A DNA stretch of 64,000 bases from Homarus americanus. Taxonomy: Eukaryota > Arthropoda > Malacostraca > Decapoda > Nephropidae. Shown here in pieces: positions 9,936-20,519 of this stretch. The notes under the pieces are model-generated. The model worked only from the letters and a program-made list of their open reading frames with translations, ran no database searches and had not been told where the DNA came from. How positions within the stretch are numbered: the first letter of the stretch is position 1; each line of letters starts with the position of its first letter. The position numbers and the translations under genes are program-made. The DNA lies in contig NW_024726235.1 in assembly GCF_018991925.1 (NCBI RefSeq), forward strand, positions 5,560,458 through 5,624,457, written 5' to 3'.

Positions 9936-11980
9936 CTTAAATTTCCAGTTTATAATATCTTTGTTTAGTTTTGAAATCTATGTCTTCTTAGAAGAAATTT
10001 ATGAAGTCCCAGGTGCCTCTAACACTTCCTGACATTGAAGCTTAGCCGCCATTTCTTCGACCATTTTTTTAAGTTTACATATATCTTTCTGTAGCTCTTC
10101 ACAGTCTATTTATGTGGTTTTATTGGATATATTATTTAGATTTCACTAGTTTACAAATTATACATCGTACAAAATATGTAATGACTTCAGTAGGAAGCTG
10201 CACAGATACAGTATGTCCGAAGTCAGTGTTTTTATTACTTCTTTGCCACTACCACAAGAAACGAGGTTTAATTAATTAGTTATTGAGATCAGCTATTTGT
10301 TTTATTTTTCTCGTATAGCCTACTAAAATAATTTTCAGCTCCCAATGTGTTAAATCCATATCCTGACTATTTTTTCTCGCTAAGAATGTGCTTAAAGGAC
10401 CACTTACCAAACTTATCAAAAATTAAATCGAATAAATGCTGAATTCCATACTACACGTAATACCCGACTTACAACGTACTAGCCAAGGTCAAGACTCTAG
10501 AGAAAACATGTACTCTCTTAACCTTGGTACTACTAGCATAGCCTGATGAATTATATAATTTAATGTTTATAGTTTGCAAGAGGATCATGACAGAAAACAA
10601 CCTCATTACTATGTGAGAGCTTACAGTATATTGCAGTTCGAGAGGTTTTCCTATCTCCAGGCCCATTAATAACCAATTGATGTGAAAATAAGCACATGGA
10701 AATTATGATTGCAAACATACTTGTTGCTTTCCTCCGCGGCAGCTTACAGACTTCCCGCCAACATTCAACTACACAGTGTTCTTACCTAATGACAACGGTT
10801 ATTTAAAAACTTGTGAATAAATAAAGTAAAACTGACGCTCCTTCAAAAGAAGTTGTGTATAGTATTTTGCTGCTTCTTTGAAATATATAAAGGGTACTCA
10901 ATTTGTTTTGGGATACGTTTAATTTCGGACACGCAGTAAGTTACATTGTTATAACACTCCCATTTTACATTGTAACTGAAATAATAAAGCTCACCTTTTG
11001 AGCATGGAAGTTGTAATGCTGGTATTGCTCCATTCTTAATCCAAACAAGTGTTCTTGGTGCTGGAGTCCAAGCAATTTATATTTCAAGTTCTCCGCAAAC
11101 GCACTGGCCTAAAAATGCAAGTTGCTTGTTTGAGAATTTTCAGCATTTATAGTCTTTCCTCTTGCACAAGTGGATTCGTCGTCTTCTCAGTTCATTGTCC
11201 TTCGGAAAGCGATGGAAAGTTACATCACCCCATTTCTAATTTGTAATAAACACCCAAAAATCGAGCAAGTGCTCAGCAGGTTAGTTGTTGTCAAATTTGT
11301 GTGGGTACAAGTGACGTCACGACTCACCAGCGCGGAGGTTCCGTTTTCTTCGGCGAGTGCATGCAGGGATGTAATGAGTCTTGGAAAAAAAAATTGGAGC
11401 TGGGGGGGTCTGGGGAAACACCTAATTATGAAGTTTTTACCATATTTAACTTAATTTCTCACATTAAGTAAAAGATAAAAGTAAAGAAAAGTTGATATTC
11501 ATTTCGTGAGCTCCTAGTAGTTAAAATACATACAGGGTAGTACCCAACAATATTCTTCATGCATATAGTCTTAATAATTCCTTTACAAATTTAAATTGTT
11601 ACTAAACTTGAATTTGTTTAATATTTTTAATTGTGCACCATTATTGCGAGAAGATAGACTAAAAGGTAAGCTTTTTTTGCAGTGTATTGTGTAAAATTCA
11701 AAATTTAATACTTACCATGATATAAACAAACAAAATGTTTAGTTTTCTTTCCCATGTAATATTCACTCATCAGGTTTGGTTTTAATTGCATCAGCTAGTT
11801 TTTTTTTTTCAGTGGGAGTAAACGGTTCCGTTTTTGTTGATGGAAGGCCTCTCTGCTCTTCCTTGAATTTTTAGCCATTTCCTCACAATTTGTTTTCTTC
11901 GATTCTAACGGTTTCTTTACTAAAAATTACTCTTGCTTTCTTCCCGCTGCAACCTCTTCTGCTTTAACATACTTTTATAC
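9936..11980. other. No recognisable gene; one CRE
   Basis: AT-rich sequence with scattered short open frames lacking recognisable content (10469-10666 minus, 11049-11454 plus). A perfect TGACGTCA lies at 11312-11319, followed by ACTCACCAGCGCGGAGG, but no promoter architecture is clear. Confidence 0.45.
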
Positions 11981-12455
11981 TGTGGGGTTCAAGTTGTTTG
12001 GTTCACACTCAGGATGGAATGGAGAAAGGAAACTCACAATGTGCTCTCTATATACATGTTGTATTGGATGTACAATGCAGCTTGGTGCTGGGAAGGCAGC
12101 ATGGTTACAAGCGTGATGTAGAGAGAGCTGGTTGGTGAGGATGCTCACAGGAGGACACCTTGTGGGTCGCCATGCTCGCCGGCGGGAGCGAGGACCGCCA
12201 GGCAGGCGGAGGATGAGCGAGGACCGCCAGGTAGCGGCGCAGGAGGTGTTACTGGCTGGTTGGTGTGGGTAGAAAGAGACAGGTCACCACGAGGTCAGGT
12301 CTTAAATAGCGGGGGTAGGCGTGGATTAGTAGTTGACCCCCGCTCCGTGATGTATGGCGGCGCTGGTTGACCTAGACCACGAGACATACACTGGGGAATT
12401 GGTGAGGTCGGCTACTCAGCGACAAACAGCGTTTGTAGGGGAGAAATCCACTACA
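11981..12455 (-). repeat. 3' LTR of copy A
   Basis: 475 bp, the longest of the four LTRs. It carries an extra 25 bp or so near 12200-12240, where the GAGCGAGGACCGCCAGG phrase is duplicated. It contains the promoter-like TATTTAAG shared by all four LTRs, read on the minus strand at about 12301-12309. Confidence 0.88.
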
Positions 12456-13205
12456 ATACTCCCCCTTCCCTCCAGGCGGTGTAGGAGACTTGTTGTCTGC
12501 AGGGTTGCTTAGCACATGTGAGGCAGAACGGGCGGTGCATGCCTCATGTGAGACAACGGCGATGGCGTGGATGAGCCGGTCGCTGGATACAACTGTCTAT
12601 ATACACACTATCTGTGGGAGAAGAGAGGGAGAAAAAGGGTGTGTGGAGGCGATGAATGTTGTGCTTCCCTCACGGCAGGTACAGAGTCGTCAGATGCGCC
12701 TGCTGGGGTGTGTGGGCCTGGGTCAGGAGCAGGGGCTGGTCAGCAGAAGCGGATGAGGGCTCGTGACAGCAGCCGAGTCCACGACAGCAGCAGGGTGCAG
12801 GACATTAGCAGGGAGTACCTGAGGGAGAAAAGAGGGGTGTGAGGGTCCGCACTTAGGAACAGAGGCCGCGTCAGGGGCGGCAGGGGTTACTGCTGGGCCG
12901 GGGTCGGCGTCTGAGGCAGGACGGGTGTGCTGGGGTCGGTAGGACGTGGTGCTTGGGGCAGGAAGAGGAGCTGGTGTCTGCTCAGAGTAGCAGAGCTGCT
13001 CTAGGGTGTCTAACCTGCGGTGTAGAGACAGTAGTTGTAGAGCCGATGAGAGCTGCTTCTGTGTGGATAAGCCAGTCTTCCATGTTGCTTGAAGACTGGG
13101 AGCGTGATCAGTTTCTCCTCCATCCTGTGTGAGTGCAAATCTCCGGGAGTCACCATTTGTTTCTCCTCCATCCTGTGTGAGTGCGAATCTCCGGGAGTCA
13201 CCATT
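12456..13205 (-). other. Interior of copy A
   Basis: Homologous on the opposite strand to 14140-14876 and of similar length (750 versus 737 bp), with many substitutions. The 5' leader (13112-13205) is tandemly duplicated with a 48-bp period, so the primer-binding sequence is present twice. No pol motif in any frame. Confidence 0.8.
13112..13205 (-). repeat. 48-bp tandem duplication of the primer-binding leader
   Basis: TTTCTCCTCCATCCTGTGTG begins at 13112 and again at 13160, each followed by ATCTCCGGGAGTCACCATTTG. On the element strand each unit holds one TGGTGACTCCCGGAGATT primer-binding-like site. Copy B has only one. Confidence 0.9.
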
Positions 13206-13656
13206 TGTGGGGTTCAGGATGTTTGGTTCACACTCAGGATGGAATGGAGAAAGGAAACTCACAATGTGCTCTCTATATACATGTTGTATTGGATGTACAA
13301 TGCAGCTTGGTGCTGGGAAGGCAGCATGGTTACAAGCGTGATGTAGAGAGAGCTGGTTGGTGAGGATGCTCAGAGGAGGACCAGCCTGTGGGTCGCCATG
13401 CTCGCCGGCGGGAGCGAGGACCGCCAGGCAGGCGGAGGAGGAGGAGGTGTAGCTAGCTGGTTGGTGGAGGTAGAAAAAGGCAGGTCACCACGAGGTCAGG
13501 TCTTAAATAGCGGGGGTAGGCGTGGCTTAGTAGTTGACCCCCGCTCCATGATGTATGGCGGCGCTGGTTGACCTAGACCACGAGGCATACACTGGGGAAT
13601 TGGTGGGGTCAGCTACTCAGCAACAAACAGCGTTTGTAGGGGAGAAATCCACTATA
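13206..13656 (-). repeat. 5' LTR of copy A
   Basis: About 451 bp, aligned along its length with the other three LTRs. The outer end reads CCACTATA where the others have CCACTACA. Confidence 0.88.
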
Positions 13657-13689
13657 CCTACCGCTGGAGTGTTTTTTGTTCCTCCACAT
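13657..13689. other. 33-bp spacer between inverted LTR elements
   Basis: The only sequence separating the two head-to-head elements. It contains GCTGGAGTGTTTTTTGTTCC and no recognisable motif. Confidence 0.8.
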
Positions 13690-14139
13690 TGTAGTGGATT
13701 TCTCCCCTACAAACGCTGTTTGTCGCTGAGTAGCCGACCCCGCGAATTCCCCAGTGTATACCTCGTGGTCTGGGTCAACCAGCGCCGCCATACATCACGG
13801 AGGTCAACTACTAAGCCACGCCTACCCCCGGTATTTAAGACCTAACCTCGTGGTGACCTCTCTTTCTCCTTCTAGCTACAGCCGCAGCAAGCTACACCAC
13901 CTCCTCCGCCGCTGCCTGGCGGCCCTCGCTCTCGCCGGCGAGCATGGCTACCCACAAGCTGTCCTCCTCTGAGCACCCTCACCAACCAGCTCTCTCTACA
14001 TCACGCTTGTAACCACGCTGCCACTTTCCAGCACCAAGCTGCATTGTACATCCAATACAACATGTATACAGAGAGCACATTGTGAGTTTCCTTTCTCCAT
14101 CCCATCCCGAGTGCGAACCCAAACATCCCATACCCCACA
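13690..14139 (+). repeat. 5' LTR of copy B
   Basis: Begins TGTAGTGGATTTCTCCCC and ends CATACCCCACA. Includes the TATTTAAG box at 13832-13839. Confidence 0.9.
13832..13839 (+). promoter_or_regulatory. LTR TATA-like box
   Basis: TATTTAAG about 145 bp into the LTR, preceded by CCACGCCTACCCCCG. The same motif is at 15019-15026 in the 3' LTR and, inverted, in both LTRs of copy A. It is a plausible RNA polymerase II core promoter; transcription was not tested. Confidence 0.55.
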
Positions 14140-14141
14140 AA

Positions 14142-14159
14142 TGGTGACCCCCGGAGATT
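14142..14159 (+). promoter_or_regulatory. Primer-binding site
   Basis: TGGTGACCCCCGGAGATT starts 2 bp after the 5' LTR. A TGG start is expected for pairing with a tRNA CCA end, and a site of this form is common in Ty3/Gypsy Mag-type elements. I cannot name the tRNA with confidence. Confidence 0.6.
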
Positions 14160-14857
14160 CGCACTCACACAGGATGGAGGAGAAACAGATCACGCTCCCA
14201 GTCTTCAAGCAACATGGAAGACTGGCTTATCCACCCAGAAGCAGGTCTCATAGGCTCTACAGCTACTGTCTCTAAACCGCAGGTTAAACACCCTAGAGCA
14301 GCACTACTTCCTACTTCTCTAAGCAGACACCAGCTCCTCTTCCTGCCCCAAGCACCACGTCCTACCGACCCCAGCACACCCGTCCTGCCTCAGACGCCGA
14401 CCCCGGCCCAGCAGTACCCCCTGCCGCTCCTCCTGATGCAGCCCCTGCTCCCGACGCGGCCCATGCGCCTGAGTGCGGACCCACACACCCCTCTTTTCTC
14501 CCTCAGGTACCCCCCTTCTACTGTCCTGCACCCTGTTACTGTCGTAGACCCAGCTGCTGTCACGATCCCTCATCCGCTTCTGCTGACGCAGCCCCTGCTC
14601 CTCACCCAGGCCCACACACCCCAGCAGGTGCATCTGAGGACTCTGTACCTGTCGCGAGGAAAACATAACATTCATCACCTCCACAACCCTCTTTCTCCCT
14701 CTCTTCTCCCACAGATCTTGTGTGTCTAGACAGTTGCCTCCACTAGCAGCCGGCTCATCCACGCCATCGCCGTTATGGCTCACATGTGGCATGCACCGCC
14801 CATTCTGCCTCACATATGCCATGCAACCCTGCAGACAACAAGTCTCCTACACCGCCT

Positions 14858-14873
14858 GGAGGGAAGAGGGGAG
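14858..14873 (+). promoter_or_regulatory. Polypurine tract
   Basis: GGAGGGAAGAGGGGAG lies 3 bp upstream of the 3' LTR, the expected position for plus-strand priming. Confidence 0.8.
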
Positions 14874-14876
14874 TAT

Positions 14877-15326
14877 TGTAGTGGATTTCTCCCCTACAAA
14901 TGTTGTTTGTCGATGAGTAGCCGACCCCACGAATTCCCCAGTGTATGCCTCGTGGTCTGGGTCAACCAGCGCCGCCATACATCACGGAGGTCAACTACTA
15001 AGCCACGCCTACCCCCGCTATTTAAGACCTGACCTCGTGGTGACCTCTCTCTCTCCTTCTAGCTACAGCCGCAGCAAGCTACACCACCTCCTCCGCCGCT
15101 GCCTGGCGGCCCTCGCTCCCACCGGCGAGCATGGCGACCCACAAGCTGTCCTCCTCTGAGCACCCTCACCAACCAGTTCTCTCTACATCGCACTTGTAAC
15201 CACGCTGCCACTTCCCAGCACCAAGCTGCATTGTACATCCAATACAACATGTATACAGAGAGCACATTGTGAGTTTCCTTTCTCCATCCCATCCCGAGTG
15301 CGAACCCAAACATCCCATACCCCACA
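14877..15326 (+). repeat. 3' LTR of copy B
   Basis: 450 bp with intact TGTAGTGG and CCCCACA ends and a TATTTAAG box at 15019-15026. Confidence 0.9.
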
Positions 15327-15334
15327 ACATCATA

Positions 15335-15680
15335 GGGTCCCCATCCTGACACACACCCACACACACACACGCCCTACAGCCCTGATCTTCTGGGGGACAC
15401 ACACACATACCCTACAGCCCTGACCTCCTGGGAGATACACAGTAATATGCCCTACAACCCTGACCTCCTGGGAGATACACACAAACATGCCCTACAGCCC
15501 TGACCCCCTAGGAGACACAACAACATGCCCTACAGCCCTGACCCCTTGGGGGACATACACAAACATTCCCTACAGCCCTGACCCCCTGGGGGACACACAC
15601 ATGCCCTACAGCCCTGACCACCTGCTGGACACACACATGCCATACAGCCCTGACCTTCTGGGACACACACACGCCCTACT
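15335..15680 (+). repeat. ~40-bp minisatellite
   Basis: About nine units, each holding CCCTACAGCCCTGACC, a CCT/CTGGG block and a short CACACA run. Unit length varies through the CA run. It starts immediately beside LTR copy B. Confidence 0.88.
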
Positions 15681-16056
15681 GAGTTGCCTATACAGCACAA
15701 CTATGAAATATGGCATGGGTTATAGAATAAATTGTGATCACCGGAAAATGTAAAAATGATTATAGACACTTAGTTATATTGAATAATGCTTAGCCTTTTC
15801 CCCGCCAGTGGCGACAGGATCAGTGGACAGAGTGGAGGGGCATATTATAATGCTTCTAATAGTGGCATTGTATGACATCATTGATCTTTGGCCAATGAAA
15901 TACTGAAGAATCGAAGAATGGAATGCAAAACAAGAAATACTCGGCCAATGAAAAATAGAGTACAGGGAATATGATGTAATGCATGAACATGCAGAATGCA
16001 GCCACTAAACTTTTACTGTACCTTTACTTTTATCCTCTTCACCACTGATCGGCTCA
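15681..16056. other. No recognisable gene
   Basis: AT-rich. GGCCAATGAAA occurs near 15890 and again near 15942, suggesting a small local duplication. Confidence 0.4.
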
Positions 16057-16566
16057 TTAGCCGCTTGGGCGATCGGTCACGTCTCTGTTATGCACTGTTG
16101 GCAAGTACTGGGCACTCACTGGCTCCTGAATGTATCTGAACCTGCTCCAGTGCTTGTGAAGTCTGGTTTTGAAAGAGCTCACACTCGGTGCTGTCACAAC
16201 ACACACTGGCAGATTGTTCCAAGAGTTCACAACTCTCACTCCAAAAAAGTTACCTCTCACAGTTTTCTGGACTTGTGGGGCAAGCATCCACCAGCTCCAC
16301 ATATGGACACTCGACTGAGTAGTGCTCTTTGAGATGTTTATACACATGAAATAGGTCCCCCCTTGCCCATCTGTAGTATAAGCTAGGCAACTGCAGGCGC
16401 TTTAATCTTTCAGGTTAAGTGAAGTGCCGAAGTGCCGGCACCAGCCTGGTGGCCTTCATTTGGACATTTTCAATCAACTGACAGTCCCTAGCATATCTTG
16501 GGGACCAAAAGGGGTGACAGTACTCCAATATACTGTACTGGCTCATCGTCCTCACACGGCAATCAG
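16057..16566 (-). pseudogene. CR1/Jockey-like LINE, C-terminal fragment of reverse transcriptase ORF
   Basis: On the minus strand from 16566: SILEYCHPFWSPRYARDC, ENVQMKATRLVPALRHFT, stop, PERLKRLQLPSLYYRWARGD, LFHVYKHLKEHY. After a frameshift near 16255 it continues as NFFGVRVVNSWNNLPVCVV and SSFKTRLHKHW, ending at a stop near 16057. This is the region downstream of the catalytic palm in animal LINE ORF2 proteins. One in-frame stop (Tyr codon to TAA) and at least one frameshift make it a pseudogene. The frame opening with MCINISKS is the shifted second half only. Confidence 0.85.
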
Positions 16567-16947
16567 TAAACAGATTCATCGACCTAGAGGGTATTCTTTT
16601 TATTTATTGTCAAACAATTCTCTCGTCATGGTCATACCACCTTCTCCAATTTTTTGTCAATGGATATACACGATTCACTTAGGTCCCCTAAAACGATAGG
16701 GGAAAAAACGTACAACCGAAAAAAAAAATGGAGAAATCACATCCCTGAGCATATGAATAACATCTATCATCTTTTTAATTAATATAGTACAGTATACGAT
16801 ATATAGCTATCCTGGAGGAATGAGCTTAACAAAAGTTGCCATAATCTATTTTTAATTCTAATTCCCAACTACATTACAATTTACTGAAACTTGTTATGAA
16901 AGAGAATGTAATTTTCTTTTAATTTCTCACAATCATATAAGTTATAG
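16567..16947. other. No recognisable gene
   Basis: AT-rich sequence without a supported feature. Confidence 0.4.
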
Positions 16948-17040
16948 TTTAGTAACAAAGTGGTTGAGCATTCACCTTGCAAGCAAAGTTTCATGAATTT
17001 GATTACCGAATGATGGGAAGAATTGGATTCATTCCCTTGA
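16948..17040 (+). mobile_element. tRNA-derived SINE head (decayed)
   Basis: AAAGTGGTTGAGCATTCACC resembles a pol III A box with D-arm. It is followed by CTTGCAAGC like an anticodon stem-loop, then GAATTTGATTACC as a weak B box. The spacing fits a tRNA-related SINE; the 3' end is not defined. Confidence 0.5.
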
Positions 17041-17727
17041 ACTAACCCTTATTCATTCACATGAGTACACTGTCAGGTCTTGCAAGTACAAGTACAGTAC
17101 AGTGTAGAGAACAACACTTTAGTAATCTACTGTACCAGACTTTGAAGTGAGTGGGGTAACCCACTAACTGGCTCATACTGTATGTATTAAGAATATTTAG
17201 ATGGGCACCTGTCTTGAACCCTACATCATAATAGGAATAAGTTTTAATGCACAAAAAAGATGGTAAATAGTTTTCTTTTGTTTTATTAACCATAAAATAA
17301 ATTATCTGTACATAGTTAAACGGTTAGTAAGTTTTCTTTGGCACCCCTTAATCAAGTGGCCCCCGTGAATTTTGGTTTAAATCTGCCAATTTATCAGTAA
17401 CTGCAATACTGCCAGTCATCAAATTGCTAATTGCAATATATTAAACCTTGATCAGACCTAGATTTTAGCAAATCTGACAGCTTTTCAAAGGACTAGAAAT
17501 GACACCCTATGTAATAATTAATGAAAATAAATTTGTAATAAAAAAATCACATGACAAACCAGTCAGTGTTATTTAATTACAGTAGAGTACTACAGTATAT
17601 GAAGTCACCCACAAATATTCAGGCACACTTACCCGGTATATTTCTTGTGGAGATCAAATTATCAGGTAACACTTTCCTATGGAGAATTATCAGGATTCCA
17701 AAATACATGTAACCAGATATTTAAGAG

Positions 17728-17730
<3 letters not shown>
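17041..17730. other. No recognisable gene
   Basis: AT-rich with frequent ACAGTA phrases. The minus-strand frame 17057-17293 is not recognised. Confidence 0.4.

Positions 17731-17756
<26 letters not shown>
17731..17756. repeat. (TA)n microsatellite
   Basis: About 13 TA units. Confidence 0.95.
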
Positions 17757-17759
<3 letters not shown>

Positions 17760-17785
17760 CATGTAAATCCACAATGATATAGCTT

Positions 17786-17821
17786 GACATCTTCAGAGCA
17801 ACAGTTGCCTCTGAAGATGTC
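17786..17821. repeat. 13-bp perfect inverted repeat
   Basis: GACATCTTCAGAG (17786-17798) and its exact complement CTCTGAAGATGTC (17809-17821) flank a 10-base loop, between two TA microsatellites. This could be the end of a small retroelement; I cannot assign it. Confidence 0.8.
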
Positions 17822-17870
17822 TTGAATAAAGACGAAAGCTAAGGTACCTGTTTCCATTTTCCCGTGTGAT

Positions 17871-17977
<107 letters not shown>

Positions 17978-18327
17978 CAGTGGGGTATGCTATAACGAAC
18001 GGATCCTACTATGAATATTCCTATAACGAAAGGTTTTACCTATAAAATTGAGAATGCTATAACGAACGAAACTCCTACAACAGACATAATTTATTTTTTT
18101 TTTTCTAATTTATTGTTTTATTATTACAAATATTAATGATATTCCTTATTTCAGGGGTTTAGTTGCATATTTATGCACTTTTTTACAATTTTTACAATTT
18201 TATATTATATTTTTCAGTGTTAAGTGGTTGTATTTGGGGGCCTGGAACGGATTAATCCTATAACAAACGATTGCTAAAACGAACAAGGTTCTAGAACCAA
18301 TTAGATTCGTTATAGCATACCCCACTG
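17978..18327. mobile_element. pogo/Tigger-like MITE (350 bp) in a TA microsatellite
   Basis: Terminal inverted repeats begin CAGTGGGGTATGCTATAACG at 17978 and end with the complement CGTTATAGCATACCCCACTG at 18327, each next to TA. TA duplication and a CAGTG start are typical of pogo/Tigger members of the Tc1/mariner superfamily. The 350-bp body has no transposase frame, so it is non-autonomous. ATAACGAA-type words recur inside the left end and as AACAAACG/AACGAAC inside the right end, possibly subterminal transposase-binding repeats. Confidence 0.85.
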
Positions 18328-18346
18328 TATATATATATATATATAT
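18328..18346. repeat. (TA)n microsatellite, right of MITE
   Basis: About nine TA units continuing on the far side of the insertion, showing that the element landed inside a TA tract. Confidence 0.9.
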
Positions 18347-18689
18347 TATGGATATATTTGTTGTGTACAGGATATATTTGAATAATGTCAGGTCTTGAAA
18401 ATGCAAAACTGTGTAAATATACAAGTTATTGCCAGCTGGCATTGCAGCTGTCTTACTGTGCCTTCCCTCCCAGCCCTCCTCCACCTCCAAATCCATTTAA
18501 TGTTACAAGTGATTGAATAGATCTATGTGGCACTGGGAGGTAAATAAAAACAATAGGTAGAATTTGGTAATACTGAAAGTTTTTTGAATGGTTCCATTCA
18601 GCAATGGAAGTACAAGTAATATTCCCATTATAGCCAGATTAATTGATGTAGAGCTCTTCTGGGGATGAAAGGTTTCCAGGTAACGAGAC
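18347..18689. other. No recognisable gene
   Basis: AT-rich sequence; open frames on the minus strand are not recognised. Confidence 0.4.
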
Positions 18690-19135
18690 AACTCTCTTAA
18701 ACCTGGGAAAATCCCACTCCCCAGAATTTTTCCGGGTACTGGGAAAGGATTTCGATTTTTTTCCGGAAATTGCACATTATTCAATCCTTGGAATTTACTC
18801 CCTGACCCGGATTAAATTAATTGGAGAGATTACGTAATTTTCTCAAGAATTTTTCAGAAGTATGCATTATTTCATCCTCGAAATTTGCTCCCAGACCATG
18901 AAAAAAAATTAAGAAAGAGTTTTTAAAAGTTTTCTTGGAATTTTCCAGAAAATGTACCTAATTTTCAGCTACGGAATTTGCTCCCTGACCCAGAAAAGAA
19001 ATTTTGAAGAGATTTTCCTAAATTTTCTCAGAAAATGCGTCTGATTTTCAACCCCGGAAACTCATTGACAGACCCAGAATTGAGAGAATTTTTTCGGAAA
19101 TATTCTGAACCAATTTCAATTCCGGGTATTGGTAA
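18690..19135. repeat. Diverged ~90-bp tandem repeat
   Basis: The phrase GAATTTGCTCCCTGACCC and variants recurs near 18791, 18880, 18977 and 19056, each followed by a TTTTCTNAGAATTTTTC-like block and a fading TCCGGGAATT motif. Units are heavily diverged, so this is an old array. Confidence 0.65.
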
Positions 19136-19664
19136 GTTCAGGCTAATGGGGATTCTGGCTAACAGAGATATTGCTTACAGGTACTGTATGCCCAGAACTG
19201 TGTTGGTGTTAGGTTCCTGAAATACCTCATTGCTCTGTTAAAAACCATAGATCGGGAACATTATAGCACAGGGTTCAATGGGATATGTTCCCAGCCAGTC
19301 CCAAAACCCACCTGTATCATCAAAAAAAAAAAAAAAATCCTACACTAATAATATATTTGTACATAATACAATTAAACATTCACCACATCATTAAGAAAAC
19401 TGCTCACTCCAGTCACAAAAACAGAGTGAAAGAACTTGTCACAAAATGTAAAATCATTGATAGATGCCGACACTGCTCACATCATGTAGAGAACTGGGAC
19501 AAAGCATTTTAGTCACAAAAATCACTTCAAAGTCACCAAAACAAAGTACAATGTGAACATAAGTGATGTCCTCTCACTGTAAGGTAAAAAACAAAAAACG
19601 ATGTCACAACACCAATATTGAGTGATACTCATTGTGTTACACAATTGTGGCTATGTGCCTTCAC
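19136..19664. other. No recognisable gene
   Basis: AT-rich with a poly-A run at about 19322-19337. Confidence 0.4.
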
Positions 19665-20519
19665 CAGTGGTCCCTCGGTTAACGAACACAATTCGTTCCA
19701 GAAGGTCGTTCGTTAACCGAAAATTTCGTTAACCGAAACCATTGTTTCAATGACATTTTGGGTAATTGGTTCCAGCTCATCGAAAATTACATACAGTAAA
19801 AAAAAAAAAAAAATGCTGTAAATTGCACTTACTTTGAAGTGTGTATGTACAAGGCTCCTGGTTGATGATGATGATGGGAATTAGAAGTGGGGGTGGAGGA
19901 GAAGGGAGAAGAGAAGGAAGTGGGGGTGGAAGAGAAATCACCCCATGCTTGATGCCGTCATTTCACCCACAAAATTTTAAGTTCTCCAGGTGTAATTCAA
20001 GATTATTTTCTTTAAATCAACACTGCACTGCACTATATATTGTCAATATGTTAAATAAATTTCAGAATGACCAATAATTGTACTGTAAAAACATAAAAAT
20101 ACTCTGTGTTCAAGAGACCCACAAGCAAGATGTTTCCTCCACTAAACAGAGATACAAACTGAGGCCTTGGTGGGTGAGTGAAGTGGCTGATTGGCACACC
20201 AAAAACTAGTTCCCTGTACTGCAATTATGTTAAATAAGTGTTAAAATGACTAAAAATTTTAATATAAAACTTGGAAAATTATTGAATAGTACAACCTTCT
20301 TGATATTTACTCCAATTTTAACGAATGTAAGCCCTAGAACCAATTTCTGTATTGGTGGACTAATCTTCCAGCTGGTGAGCAAGCCAAAGCATGTCGAAAC
20401 ATTTTATTAAGAATTTCGACCGAATTTTTGTTCGTTAACCAAATTTAATATTCTAATGGAAGGTAATCCGTTAACAAAAATTTTGTTAACCGAGGCGTTC
20501 GTTAACCAAGGGACCGCTG
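19665..20519. mobile_element. pogo/Tigger-like element (855 bp, no transposase)
   Basis: The left end CAGTGGTCCCTCGGTTAACG at 19665 pairs with the right end CGTTAACCAAGGGACCGCTG at 20519, with a few mismatches. GTTAACCGAAA/GTTAACAAAA words repeat inside both ends, extending the inverted repeat to about 70-100 bp. TA follows the right end; the left flank is AC, so the duplication has mutated. The interior has a G/A-rich patch near 19870-19940 but no DDE or CENP-B-like frame. Confidence 0.8.

Larger units (their letters stand above)
11981..13656 (-). mobile_element. Short non-autonomous LTR retrotransposon, copy A
   Basis: A complete but pol-less LTR element on the minus strand. Its 5' LTR is 13206-13656 and its 3' LTR 11981-12455, with a 750-bp interior. 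LTR ends are TG...CA-type: on the element strand the LTR starts TGTAGTGGATTTCTCC and ends CCCCACA. A purine tract (12459-12473) abuts the 3' LTR and a TGG-initiated primer-binding region (13186-13203) lies 2 bp inside the 5' LTR. The interior has no protease, reverse transcriptase, RNase H or integrase. Its only long frame (13262-12723, about 179 codons, Pro/Ser/Ala-rich) is out of phase with the equivalent frame of copy B, so it is probably not a conserved gag. A possible 4-5-bp duplication (ATAC or TATAC) flanks it, but the outer LTR end is mutated. The layout and primer-site style suggest Ty3/Gypsy (Mag-like); this is inference. Confidence 0.85.
14140..14876 (+). other. Interior of copy B
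   Basis: Contains the leader, a Pro-rich 171-codon frame starting MEDWLIHPEAGLIGSTATVS, and a polypurine tract. The opening residues could be a gag remnant, but no capsid or nucleocapsid motif is visible. Confidence 0.7.
13690..15326 (+). mobile_element. Short non-autonomous LTR retrotransposon, copy B
   Basis: Complete element in the opposite orientation to copy A: 5' LTR 13690-14139, 737-bp interior, 3' LTR 14877-15326. Both LTRs are 450 bp and differ at about 15 positions by eye (roughly 97% identity), so the insertion is fairly old but structurally intact. It is flanked by ACAT on both sides (13686-13689 and 15327-15330), consistent with a 4-bp target-site duplication. The interior frame 14214-14729 (171 codons, Pro/Leu/Thr-rich) shows no gag zinc knuckle and no pol. 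Movement would need proteins from an autonomous relative. Confidence 0.9.

Noticed and set aside
13555..15032. Several open frames of 60-96 codons on both strands
   Set aside because: All are repeated readings of the four LTRs and carry no gag or pol motif.
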